Below, piece by piece: positions 1 through 9,500 of a DNA stretch of 64,000 bases (position 1 is its first letter; every line of letters starts with the position of its first letter). The notes below the pieces were generated by a model. The model made no database searches, was not told the DNA's origin, and worked only from the letters and a program-made list of their open reading frames with translations. The position numbers and the translations under genes are program-made. Source of the DNA: VXYL01 sp965199915 (GTDB lineage: Bacteria; Pseudomonadota; Gammaproteobacteria; Pseudomonadales; Azotimanducaceae); assembly GCA_965199915.1 (NCBI GenBank), contig OZ241348.1:3720001-3784000 (forward strand). Reading direction: 5' to 3'.

Positions 1-2
1 GA

Positions 3-137
3 ATTACGGAAGTAGAACGCCAAAGTATCGTTGCCATGGCAAAGGAATCATGGGAGGCCGCTCACTTTGCCTCAATCGAGGATGAGAGCGATCTCTGGAA
101 AGATGTCTTTGGGCCAAGGTTTGCCACTGGGGGCTAG
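3..137 (+). CDS. CD-NTase-like protein, C-terminal fragment (cut by window start)
   Basis: An open frame runs in from the left edge and stops with TAG at 135-137, leaving 44 residues. The tail carries the pattern WKDVFGPRF, which resembles the W-x-x-x-FG-x-x-F ending common in SMODS-type CD-NTases. The next gene starts two bases later and encodes a HORMA protein followed by a TRIP13 ATPase, the arrangement of type III CBASS in which the nucleotidyltransferase usually comes first. The catalytic domain is outside the window, so the assignment rests on context and on the short tail motif. Another defence-operon gene is possible. Confidence 0.55.
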   Translation: MTEVERQSIVAMAKESWEAAHFASIEDESDLWKDVFGPRFATGG

Positions 138-139
138 CC

Positions 140-631
140 ATGACATTCACATACACTCAGACCTACACCGAAACGGACATCGAAATTGTGACGCGGAGGT
201 TCCGGGCCGATCTTCTAATGATCGCGCAGAGCTCAAGGGCATTGTCGGAGGACAAAGCGCATGACTATGCCCACGATGTGGAAGTTCTTGCGAAACAAGG
301 TGCCCTTCGCTTCGTTGATCTTACGCTTCTGAGCGGCGACAGAGAGATCGAAGCCGCACGATATACGGTCGATGATTCGGGAGACAATCTGTCGATGAGC
401 AGGCCGGGCGGCGTCATGTGGCCAGAGGTAAGCGACGCGGTGTTCCGCGTTGTCATTAGATACACCAGCAACTACGACGACGCCATGAAACAAAGGCTTA
501 GCAACAAGCTGCGTATACGTTGGGTCCCGACTAGCGCGGACATTGAGCACAGCAGCCTCACGCAAGTTGGAACTCGCGATTATTCCAGCAACGGCTGGGC
601 GATGCAGCGTCTAGATTACAGGGCTACATAG
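140..631 (+). CDS. cap7: Bacterial HORMA-domain protein (CBASS Cap7-like)
   Basis: This 163-residue protein has the features of the bacterial HORMA family: an N-terminal TYTQTYTETDIEIVTRRF strand-helix, a helix rich in AQSS/DYAHDVEVLAKQG, and a C-terminal strand and safety-belt-like segment ending near residue 163. In type III CBASS, HORMA proteins bind a peptide motif and activate the CD-NTase, so the protein is a likely infection sensor. The start ATG lies two bases after the upstream stop. Its own TAG overlaps the GTG of the TRIP13 gene by one base, so the genes are almost certainly one transcript. The local sequence looks less GC-rich than the rest of the window. The family assignment is by recognition of sequence pattern and context. 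Confidence 0.85.
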   Translation: MTFTYTQTYTETDIEIVTRRFRADLLMIAQSSRALSEDKAHDYAHDVEVLAKQGALRFVDLTLLSGDREIEAARYTVDDSGDNLSMSRPGGVMWPEVSDAVFRVVIRYTSNYDDAMKQRLSNKLRIRWVPTSADIEHSSLTQVGTRDYSSNGWAMQRLDYRAT

Positions 632-1527
632 TGCCAAAGCCAAGCGTGTTTGAGAGCGAAGTCGTCCTCCCAGATGACGATCTATCGGATCGAGAGAAGA
701 CCCTCCTCGGGTTCGATCTTCACTATGCCCATGTCCGTGACCACCTCAGACTCTTGCTCAATGGCGGCGAGCTCGATAGCTGGAACAGGCATCACTTTGC
801 GGGCCGACTATCCGTGTGCAACCTGGTTGGAGACCAAAACCCACTGATCATCTACTACGGTGACGTTGGTACGGGAAAGACAGTCACCGCCGAATGCGCA
901 GCAAACAGGCTTGCTAGGGAAAGCGGCGTTGAAGACTCGATGCTTTTTAAGCTCGGCAACCGAGTTCGGGGCGCTGGGCGCGTCGGAGAGATGGGTACGC
1001 TACTCGTTGATGCGTTCGAGCAGGTGGTCAAGTCCGCAGGCCAGCATCGCAGAGCCGTGCTCATCATCGACGAGGGCGATTCGTTGGCGGCAGACCGAGC
1101 GCAGAACGAGAGTCATCACGAAGACAAGGTGGCGGTTAACACACTGATTCAATGCATTGACGGCTTGCGCCCTCTCCATGGTCGCGTCGTCGTCTTCCTC
1201 TGCACTAACCGAGTGGCGGCGCTAGACCCCGCGCTCCGGCGGAGGGCGGCCGTTGTCGAAGAGTTCACTCGTCCATCGGACAACGAGCGTCGCCAACTGT
1301 TTGCCATCGACTTGGAGGCCATGGACATTACACCTGCACAGATCGATCGACTCGTTGAGGCCACGTCGGCCCACGGTGTGCGTCCGCCCTTCTCCTACTC
1401 CGACATTCGCACGCGCCTTTACCCGGCAGCGCTTGCCCGAGCCTTTCCAACCCGCCCTCTGTGCTTCGACGATCTCTACCTCACCGCACGCGCTACCCAG
1501 CCCAGCCCAGCCATAGAGAGCACCTGA
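631..1527 (+). CDS. cap6: TRIP13/Pch2-like AAA+ ATPase (CBASS Cap6-like)
   Basis: This is a 298-residue single-domain AAA+ ATPase. Walker A is GDVGTGKT at residues 77-84, and Walker B ends in IIDEGD with D147-E148. A sensor-1-like segment is FLCTNRVAALDPALRRRA, with an arginine finger candidate in the RRR run. These match the TRIP13/Pch2 remodeler encoded with HORMA proteins in type III CBASS, where it disassembles the active HORMA-CD-NTase complex and holds the system off. The start is GTG at 631, overlapping the HORMA stop codon, because the first in-frame ATG would remove conserved N-terminal sequence. The next gene begins at the base after its TGA. Confidence 0.9.
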   Translation: MPKPSVFESEVVLPDDDLSDREKTLLGFDLHYAHVRDHLRLLLNGGELDSWNRHHFAGRLSVCNLVGDQNPLIIYYGDVGTGKTVTAECAANRLARESGVEDSMLFKLGNRVRGAGRVGEMGTLLVDAFEQVVKSAGQHRRAVLIIDEGDSLAADRAQNESHHEDKVAVNTLIQCIDGLRPLHGRVVVFLCTNRVAALDPALRRRAAVVEEFTRPSDNERRQLFAIDLEAMDITPAQIDRLVEATSAHGVRPPFSYSDIRTRLYPAALARAFPTRPLCFDDLYLTARATQPSPAIEST

Positions 1528-2697
1528 ATGAGCACAGGATCTCTGTTTGGTCGCCGCATCCACATCGCCGGCAGCATCGACGACTCACCGTCAATTGCAC
1601 CCGCAGCCGAGGTAAAGCGAGCTCGGGAGTTCATCGAAGTGTTGGTGCCACGCCTGGTTGAGCGTGGAGCTACCTTTGTGTTGCCAATAGACGACGAGAA
1701 GACGCGACAGACGGACGGCCTTCCTATCTGCTTTGATTGGCTTGTCTTGCGCATCCTACGAGAGTGCATTGGCAATCGGCCAATCAACGCGCCGGAGCCG
1801 TATGTGTTTGCCGTCCAACATCACAAAACAGAAGGACAGGTGCCGACGGAATTCGCCAGTCTGTGGCAGGACTTTCGAGACTCGGCACACGTTGACATTC
1901 GTAATGTCGGTCACTGGGACATGTACAGTAAACGCATGGAGGAACAAGCCGGCCTCGGTGACATCTTAATTGCCTTAGGGGGAAAGGACGGCGTCCTCAA
2001 CCTCGCTAATCTATATCACGATGCTGGAAAACCCGTCATTCCGTTGAACCTGCCCATTACAAAGGAGGGTACCGGTGCGCTGAGGTTATTCGGCATTGGG
2101 CTGTCGTTCTTCGACTCCGGCAACCTGTTCCGCACGAAGGGAAGAAGGACTGCACGCGAGTGGATGGCGCGAGTAGACTTCAGAAGTCGTGGGCGAACTA
2201 GCCAGGGGCAGGTGGCAATCGTGTTGGACCTGCTCGACAGATTGGACGCGCCGCGAGCTTTCGTTGTTCGGCTTATGAACGAGAAACACGACTTGCACTC
2301 CGCCGTAGATGAATTCTTTAGCCGTGTTGTCGCTCCAGTTGTTGAAGAGGAGTATGGCTATGAACTCGCGGTTGTCGATGGTTCCCAACCATATGAGAGC
2401 GGGACCATTCCGCAAGACATTTTCGAGAAGCTCCACCGTAGCCGAGTTGCCGTAGCAGATCTAACTGGCATGCGACCGAACTGCCTTATCGAGTTAGGAT
2501 ACGCTCTTGGTCGAGGTCTCCCAACGATGATGCTGGCCCGGGAGGGGGAGCAATTGCCGTTTGATGTCCAGGGTATTCCAATCCACTACTGGAACTCAAA
2601 TGATCCTATCGGTGAACGACAGGTACAGTTCCGACAATACTGGATGGAGAACATCCGCCGGCCGCATTTGGTCGATACGGGAGCGCTCGTCCAATGA
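1528..2697 (+). CDS. Two-domain SLOG/STALD-like and nucleoside deoxyribosyltransferase-like protein, candidate CBASS effector
   Basis: The protein has 389 residues. The N-terminal half begins with a Rossmann-type strand and glycine turn (RRIHIAGSID, about residues 9-18). It includes an ILIALGGKDG segment, as in SLOG/LOG-like ligand-binding folds found in CD-NTase operons. The C-terminal part (about 250-360) has the pattern of nucleoside 2-deoxyribosyltransferase-like domains: a SRVAVADLTG strand-turn, then PNCLIELGYALGRG, then a strand and LPFD. Position inside the operon, immediately after the TRIP13 gene, makes it the likely nucleotide-sensing effector, perhaps hydrolysing a nucleotide or NAD-type substrate. 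That activity is inferred from fold resemblance only. Its 3' end overlaps the next gene by four bases (ATGA). Confidence 0.65.
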   Translation: MSTGSLFGRRIHIAGSIDDSPSIAPAAEVKRAREFIEVLVPRLVERGATFVLPIDDEKTRQTDGLPICFDWLVLRILRECIGNRPINAPEPYVFAVQHHKTEGQVPTEFASLWQDFRDSAHVDIRNVGHWDMYSKRMEEQAGLGDILIALGGKDGVLNLANLYHDAGKPVIPLNLPITKEGTGALRLFGIGLSFFDSGNLFRTKGRRTAREWMARVDFRSRGRTSQGQVAIVLDLLDRLDAPRAFVVRLMNEKHDLHSAVDEFFSRVVAPVVEEEYGYELAVVDGSQPYESGTIPQDIFEKLHRSRVAVADLTGMRPNCLIELGYALGRGLPTMMLAREGEQLPFDVQGIPIHYWNSNDPIGERQVQFRQYWMENIRRPHLVDTGALVQ

Positions 2698-3236
2698 ATT
2701 TGCAATCCGGCGCGTTTGTTTCTGTGGATGTCGAGACATCGGGCCCTGTACCGGGCGTCTATAGCTTGTTAGCCATTGGAGCTTGCGCGGTCGATGGAGC
2801 CGAGGTGTTCAGTTGCGAAATCAAGCCTCTCAACGACAATGCTGACCCGAAAGCTATGGAAATCATAGGCATGTCGCTTGAAGCGCTGAAGGAAAACGGA
2901 TTGGATCCATCCCGTGCGATGCAGCAATTTGGCGAGTGGTTAGGCAGATTGCGTCCCACGAGAGGGCCATTGGTGTTCGTAGGGCTGAATGCGCCATTCG
3001 ATTGGTCTTTTGTTAACTACTACTTCCACCGCTTCGCAGGCGGCAATCCATTTGGTCATACGGCGCTCGACATAAAGGCGTACTACATGGGCGTTATGGG
3101 CTGCCATTGGAGTGAGGCTACGTCGTCAGCGATGTCGGAAGTTCTCAAACCGCAATTGACGCCGAACCATCAGGCGCTTCAAGATGCGCGATTTCAAGCG
3201 GAGCTGTATCGGTTGATCCGTAGTAGAGCGTCCTAG
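2694..3236 (+). CDS. DEDDh-family 3'-5' exonuclease
   Basis: This 180-residue protein contains a full DEDDh catalytic set: D12 and E14 in VDVETSG, D103 in NAPFDWSF, and H159 with D164 in the NHQALQDA segment. This is the RNase T/DnaQ-like exonuclease fold, acting on DNA or RNA 3' ends. The ATG lies inside the stop of the preceding gene (ATGA), so it is translationally coupled to the candidate CBASS effector. It is the last gene of the run, with 125 bases before the restriction-modification genes. Whether it is a second effector, an accessory that degrades phage nucleic acid, or a passenger cannot be decided from sequence. Confidence 0.85.
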   Translation: MNLQSGAFVSVDVETSGPVPGVYSLLAIGACAVDGAEVFSCEIKPLNDNADPKAMEIIGMSLEALKENGLDPSRAMQQFGEWLGRLRPTRGPLVFVGLNAPFDWSFVNYYFHRFAGGNPFGHTALDIKAYYMGVMGCHWSEATSSAMSEVLKPQLTPNHQALQDARFQAELYRLIRSRAS

Positions 3237-3361
3237 AGTTGGTGGGGACGTGGGCGGTGCGCTGGCAAGTGAAGCAATGGGTCAAACGCAGGAAGGTCTT
3301 GTGAAGCCGCCCCGGTTAGAGTCCGACGTCAGTTAGCGGAAGACACGCTCAAGGCACCCTC

Positions 3362-6300
3362 ATGGCTCGCACACCAAAGCGCGATTCCACCCCCCGCGAA
3401 TCCCCGGTGCGCTCGGTCAAGCATGCCGCCACGCGCAAGAACATTCCGCCGGCGGGGTTGGAGGCGCAGGGGATGGTGCGGGACGAGGCCACGGTGCGGT
3501 TTGCGTACAACGCGCATTTGCCGCCGGTGTTGCGGTCGGCGCCGGATGGGGCGGCGGATCGGGTGGCGGAACTGCTGGCGGCGGCTCGGGAGCGGGCGTT
3601 GACCGACGAAGAGGCCGACGCGCTTGGCGAAGCCGTGCGGCAGCAGCAGCCGTGGTTGGAGTGGAGCGGGAAGCGGGAGAAGCAGTGGTTCGAGGTGGAT
3701 CCGGTGCCGCTGCACATGCACGAGCGGGTGTCCACGCAGGCGATTCTGCGGGTGTTGGCGCGGGAGGACGTGAACCGCGATCTCTTTGCCGATCCGCAGC
3801 AGGACTACGCCCAGGCGGTGCAGTTCTACCGGCACGACGTGGATTGGGCGAACCGCATGATCCTTGGCGATTCGCTGCAGGTGATGGCGAGCTTGGCGCG
3901 GCGGGAGGACTTGGCCGGAAAGGTGCAGATGATCTACTTCGATCCGCCCTACGGCATCCGCTTTCGCTCCAACTTTCAGCCCGATCTCGGCCAGCGCGAC
4001 GTGAAGGATCGGGAGCAGGATTTGGCGCGGCAGCCGGAAGTGGTGGAAGCCTATCGGGATACTTGGGTGCGCGGCATCCACAGCTATCTGGCCTATCTGC
4101 GCGACCGGCTGACGATGGCGCGGGAACTGCTGGCGGACACCGGCAGCATCTTCGTGCAGATCAGCGACGAGAACCTGCATCGGGTGCGTTGCCTGATGGA
4201 CGAGGTGTTCGGCGAAGCGAACGCCGTCGTCACCATCGTGTTCAAGAAGAAAGGCGCGACCACGCCCACGGCGGCGGTTCACGACTACCTGCTTTGGTAC
4301 GCGAAGGATCGGGCGCAGACGAAGATCATCCCCTTGGCGGAAGAGCGCTCGGACCCGGAGGACGATCCCAAGTTCCGCTCGCTGATCTCGCCGGATGGCG
4401 AGGTGCGGCGCGCTGGCCGAGACGCAAGCGAACACTCGTCTCTGCTGAGCCAAGGCTATCGGTGGGCGCGGGTGGACTACCCGATTGTGAGCCAACATCC
4501 CCACGAGACGCGAAGTGCGGATTATGTCTTTCAAGGCAGTCGAAAGAAGTGCGCCAGCAATCGCCAATGGAGTTTCGATGTTCCCGCCGGTCTCGACCGT
4601 CTAGCCAAGGCCGAGCGCCTGTTCAGTGGTGGCGGCAATTCGCTGGGCGGCGTCGTCTACTGGCAGGACCGCGGCAGCGCCGCCATTTCCAATCTGTGGG
4701 TGGACACCAAGGGCGAGGCCAATCCCATCTACGCGGTGCAGACGGCGTGGAAAGTGGTGCAGCGGTGTTTGCTGATGACCACGGACCCGGGCGACTTGGT
4801 GCTCGATCCCACCTGCGGCAGCGGCACCACGGCCTTCGTGGCCGAGCAGTGGGCGCGGCGCTGGATCGCCATCGACACCAGCCGCGTGGCGCTAGCTCTC
4901 GCCAAGCACCGGCTGATGACCGCCCAATTCAAATACTATGCGCTGCGCGAACTGCGCGACGAAGACCGGCTACGCAATCCTCGCGGCTGCTGGATCGCGG
5001 ACGAGAACGGCCGCAAACCGCTCACCCTGCAATGCAAGGAAGTGCCGCGCATCACGTTGAGCGGCATCGCCGACAACGTCTCCCTCGATCCGATCTTCGC
5101 CAAGCACGAACCGCTGCTCGCGGATGCGCTCGCCGCGTTGAACGCCGAGGCCGCCAACGTCACGGACAAGCTCCGCACGGCGCTGGTGGACAAGCTCGTC
5201 GCCAAGCACACGCGCGACGGCGCAAGCGCCGTGACCGACGCCGATGTTCGTCGTTGGCTGCTGCCCGGCGCGGACGGCAAGCGAATCAAGCAGACTCCTG
5301 CTCGGGGCGGCTTGAAAGCCGTCACCGCTAACCAATCGGCTAGATACCGAGAGCGCATCCCGGATGGCGCGTGGCAAGAGTGGCAGGTGCCGTTCGATAC
5401 GGACCCGGATTGGCCGGCGGCGTTGCGCGAGGCGCTCTTGGCCTATCGCAGCGCGTGGCGGAACAAGCTCGCGGAAGTCGATGACTGCATCGCAGCCAAT
5501 GCCGAATCCGACGAACTGGTGGACAGCCCGAACGTCGTGTCCGGCATGGTGCGCGTTGCCGGGCCGTTCACGATGGAAGGCGTGATCGCGGTTGAAGATG
5601 GGCCGGACACGCCCATCGGCGGCGCGCCGGAGGCGCTCGAAGTCTTTGATGCTCCCGACAGCGTGTCGCAGGTGGCCAATGCCGAAGCGCATCTGGCGAA
5701 AGTCATTCGCTACATGCGCATCGCGGGCGTGGACTTTCCGGGGAATCGGTCACTCAAATTCGCTCGGCTCGACGCCACCACCGGATCGCTGATTCACGCC
5801 GAGGGCGAGTGGGCGAACGGCGCGAATGGCGGGGACGAAAACCATCGCGTGGCGGTTTCGACAGGCCCGGCCGGCGGCAATCTCTCGGCTTTCCAAGTGG
5901 AAGAGGCGATACGCGACGCCAACCGCGCCGGCTACGACGACGTTGTGTTTGCAGCCTTCGGTTTCGACGCCGCCGCCCAGGAAGCCATCGAAGAGGCGAG
6001 CCATCCGAAGCTGCACTTGCACATGGCGTTGATCCGCCCCGACGTGAAGATGGACGACGATCTGCTGAAAGCGAAACCGACCAACCAGCTGTTCACCGTG
6101 TTCAGCGCGCCCCGGGTGACGGGGCCAGAGCAACAGGAGGACGGGCAGTACGTCGTCGAAGTGGAAGGCATGGACGTCTACGATCCCGGCACGGGTGCGA
6201 TTTCGCCCACCAACAGCGACGAAATCGCGGCTTGGTTTCTCGATACGGACTACGACGGGCGCACCTTCTGCGTATGCCAAGCGTTCTTTCCGGACCGCAG

Positions 6301-6511
6301 CAAGTGGGAGCGGCTGGCGCGTGTGTTGGGCGAAAACGGCGCCGTGGAACCAGGCGCGTTCGACGCCTTGAGCGGTTTGGCGAGCTTGCCGTTCACAAGG
6401 CCCGCCCGCTTGATGGAGAGCGACGCTTGGCGCATTGCCGTGAAGGTGATCGATCCGCGCGGCAACGAGGGGCTGCGGGTGCGGGCGGTGGGAACAGCCG
6501 AGAAGACGTGA
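3362..6511 (+). CDS. Adenine-specific DNA methyltransferase, type III Mod-like
   Basis: This is a 1049-residue DNA methyltransferase. The catalytic motif IV DPPYG is at 194-198 and the AdoMet-binding motif I DPTCGSG at 482-488. This IV-before-I order is the beta-class arrangement of type III Mod subunits, and DPPY favours N6-adenine. The region after about residue 520 is a long extension with no motif recognised here, unusually large for a Mod subunit. The gene is followed after three bases by a helicase-nuclease subunit, so the two form a restriction-modification system resembling the family that pairs a large Mod with a BPTD_3080-type Res. An AAGG sequence about eight bases upstream of the ATG at 3362 is a modest ribosome binding site. 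Confidence 0.88.
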   Translation: MARTPKRDSTPRESPVRSVKHAATRKNIPPAGLEAQGMVRDEATVRFAYNAHLPPVLRSAPDGAADRVAELLAAARERALTDEEADALGEAVRQQQPWLEWSGKREKQWFEVDPVPLHMHERVSTQAILRVLAREDVNRDLFADPQQDYAQAVQFYRHDVDWANRMILGDSLQVMASLARREDLAGKVQMIYFDPPYGIRFRSNFQPDLGQRDVKDREQDLARQPEVVEAYRDTWVRGIHSYLAYLRDRLTMARELLADTGSIFVQISDENLHRVRCLMDEVFGEANAVVTIVFKKKGATTPTAAVHDYLLWYAKDRAQTKIIPLAEERSDPEDDPKFRSLISPDGEVRRAGRDASEHSSLLSQGYRWARVDYPIVSQHPHETRSADYVFQGSRKKCASNRQWSFDVPAGLDRLAKAERLFSGGGNSLGGVVYWQDRGSAAISNLWVDTKGEANPIYAVQTAWKVVQRCLLMTTDPGDLVLDPTCGSGTTAFVAEQWARRWIAIDTSRVALALAKHRLMTAQFKYYALRELRDEDRLRNPRGCWIADENGRKPLTLQCKEVPRITLSGIADNVSLDPIFAKHEPLLADALAALNAEAANVTDKLRTALVDKLVAKHTRDGASAVTDADVRRWLLPGADGKRIKQTPARGGLKAVTANQSARYRERIPDGAWQEWQVPFDTDPDWPAALREALLAYRSAWRNKLAEVDDCIAANAESDELVDSPNVVSGMVRVAGPFTMEGVIAVEDGPDTPIGGAPEALEVFDAPDSVSQVANAEAHLAKVIRYMRIAGVDFPGNRSLKFARLDATTGSLIHAEGEWANGANGGDENHRVAVSTGPAGGNLSAFQVEEAIRDANRAGYDDVVFAAFGFDAAAQEAIEEASHPKLHLHMALIRPDVKMDDDLLKAKPTNQLFTVFSAPRVTGPEQQEDGQYVVEVEGMDVYDPGTGAISPTNSDEIAAWFLDTDYDGRTFCVCQAFFPDRSKWERLARVLGENGAVEPGAFDALSGLASLPFTRPARLMESDAWRIAVKVIDPRGNEGLRVRAVGTAEKT

Positions 6512-6514
6512 ACA

Positions 6515-9500
6515 ATGGCCAAGGTTGCCGTCCCCATCGCGCCCGTCGAAGATCCCATCCTTTGTTCTCCCTACAAGGAACCGGATCAGCATTGGCTTTA
6601 CGACACCGCGACCGGCTTGCCGCAGAAAATCCCATCCCGCAGAGAAGCGAGCTACTGGTACAAGACGGAGCGCACCGGCAGCCTGCAGAAACAACTACTC
6701 GCGGAAGAAGAGCGCGACGATCTGCCACTCGTCAACGCGCTGCGCGAAGACGTGCGGAACTGGCGGGAGTCCGGTTGGCGCAACGCTTCGCAAACCACCA
6801 AGCGCCTGCTCCGCCATTGGTGGCGCGAAGATAGAAACCGGCGGCTCTTCTTCTGCCAAATCGAGGCGGTGGAAACAGTCATTTATTTGGAAGAGATCCT
6901 CGCCTCGAACCAAAGAACGCGATCGCGCCAGCAACTCACCACCGCGGACTATTTCGCGTTGCGCCGGGGAGAAAACCCGCGTCCGAACGAGTGGGTGGCC
7001 GAAGTGGCCCAGCACCCCACGCTGGTGGATATGGCCGACGAAGGGGCAATTCCCATCCCCCGCTACGCCTGCAAGATGGCCACCGGCGCCGGCAAGACCG
7101 TGGTGATGGCCATGCTGATCGCGTGGGCGTTCTGCAATCGCGGCGCAACGCCGGCGGACCCGCGTTTTCCACGGCGCGTGCTGGTGGTGTGTCCGAACCT
7201 GACGATCAAGGAGCGCCTGCAAGTGCTGCGGCCGGGCGATACCGGCAACTACTACCAGCGCTTCGACATCGTGCCCTCGTCGCTGCGCCCGGAGCTCGCC
7301 AAGGGCAAGGTGCTAGTGGCGAATTGGCACGTCTTCAATCCCGACCAAGAAGCCGTCGCCATCGGCGGCGTGACGGTGACCAAACTGGGAGAAGAAACCG
7401 CGGAAGCCTTCGCGCGCAAACGCTTGGGGGGTCTGTTCGATGCGGACGAACCGCTCATGGTGCTCAACGACGAGGGCCACCATGCCTACCGGCCACGCGA
7501 GAACCACGGGCGCTTTGAAGCGGAGGAGCAGGACGACCGCTTGGCGGCTACCGTTTGGGTGGAGGGCTTGGACAAGATCAACGAAGCGTGCGGCATCGGC
7601 ATCTGCGTGGATCTTTCGGCCACGCCTTTCTACCTGCAAGGCAGCGGCTACCCCGAGGGGTCGCCCTTTCCGTGGATCGTCAGCGACTTCGGCCTTGTGG
7701 ACGCCATCGAATCCGGCATCACGAAGATTCCCCGCCTGCCGGCGATGGACAACAGCGGTCAGCCGGACCCGGTGTACTTCCGGCTTTGGGATCACATGAC
7801 GGCGAACTTGCGGACGGGAGATCGGCTTCCCGGCGGCAAGCCGAAGCCGGAAGCGGCCTATCGGGAAGCCGAATCCGCATTGCTCACCTTGGCCGGCGAG
7901 TGGAAGGAGCGGTTCGACCAACTGCAAGCCGCCACACCGGGGCAGGAACGCGCGCCGCCGGTGATGATTCTCGTCTGCGACAACACGGACATGGCGGAGC
8001 ATTTTCACAAGATGATCTCCGGGGAAGCGCTTGTCGAGGAAACCGATGCGGACCCCACGCCCACGAAGGGCAAGCGGAGGAAGCGCAAGTTGAGCAAGCG
8101 GTTCTCGAACGGCTTGGCGGGTTTCCCCGACCTTTGGAATCGGCAAGGCTTTGAGGCGACGTTGCGCATCGATTCCAAGTTGCTCGCCGCCGCGGAAGGC
8201 GAAGATCCGACAGCTAGCAGCAAGGAGGCGGCTGAGAAACTCCGCAAGGTGGTTTCCACCATCGGCGTGGCGGGACAGCCCGGGGAGCGCATCCGTTGCG
8301 TGGTGAGCGTGAACATGCTGAGCGAGGGATGGGACGCCAGCAACGTCACGCAGATTCTCGGCTTGCGGGCGTTTCGCAGTCAGTTGCTCTGCGAACAGGT
8401 GGTGGGGCGCGGCCTGCGGCGCATGGACTACACGCCGGATCCCGAGACGGGGCTGCTCACCGCCGAGTATGTGGACGTGTTCGGCGTGCCGTTCTCGCTC
8501 ATTCCCTTCAAGGGCCGGGTGCCGGGCGAGACCACCGGAAAGATCGATCGGCCGAAGCACGAGGTGCAGGCGCTGCCGGAGCGCAAACACTTGGAGATCC
8601 GCTTTCCGGTGGTGGAGGGTTATGTCGCGTCCTTGGCGAGCGGTCGCATCGTCTGCGACGTGGAGCATGTGGAGCGCACTGCGTTGGACCCTTCGGACAC
8701 GCCAATGGCCACGTTCATCCGACCGCAAGTGGCGCATCAGGTTGGCCACCTGAGCGACTACGGCGGGTTCGAGCTGACCGAGGTGGACCGCAGCGAATAC
8801 TACCGTTCGGTACACCCACAGAGCATCGAGTTCGCCATCGCCGCCAGCGTGGTGGGAACGCTCATCAACGGCGATGGCCGGGATGGCGAGAGCGGCAGCG
8901 TGCGTCACCAAAGCCGGCAGACGCTGTTTCCACAGGTGCTGCGGATCGTCCACGACTACATCGGCAGCCGCGTCGACTTCGGCGGCATGCATCGGTGCGA
9001 CGTGGGATTGCAGACCTACGCAAAGCGCATCGTCGATCTGCTCGCCGCGGCCATCGCGCCGGCCGATGAAGAAGACGGCACCGCACTGCTGCCGCGGCTA
9101 AACGCCTATCGGCCCGTCGGTAGCACCGAGAACGTCCACTTCAAAACCGTGAAGCCCGTGCGGGCGACCGTCGCCAGCCACGTCAACTACGTCGCTTGCG
9201 ACACGGACGGCTGGGAGCAAGCCGCCATGTTCCAGATCGAGCGCCTTGCGGCGCAGGGCAAAGTGCGGTGCTACGCCCGCAACGAGAACTTGGAGTTCAA
9301 CATTCCCTACGAGTCCTTTGGCGCAGCGCGCGTCTACGAACCGGACTTCATCGTCGAGCTTAAGGTAGGCCTCAAGGTGGTGGTGGAAGTGAAAGGGCGG
9401 ACGCACGCCGAGACGTCGATCAAACACGAAGCCGCCAAGCGTTGGGTTGCGGCGGTGAACAACTGGGGCGAACTTGGCCGGTGGGAGTTCCTCGTGTGCT

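Noticed and set aside
31..264. A 77-codon frame near the left edge
   Set aside because: It overlaps both the CD-NTase-like tail and the HORMA gene, and its translation has no family features.
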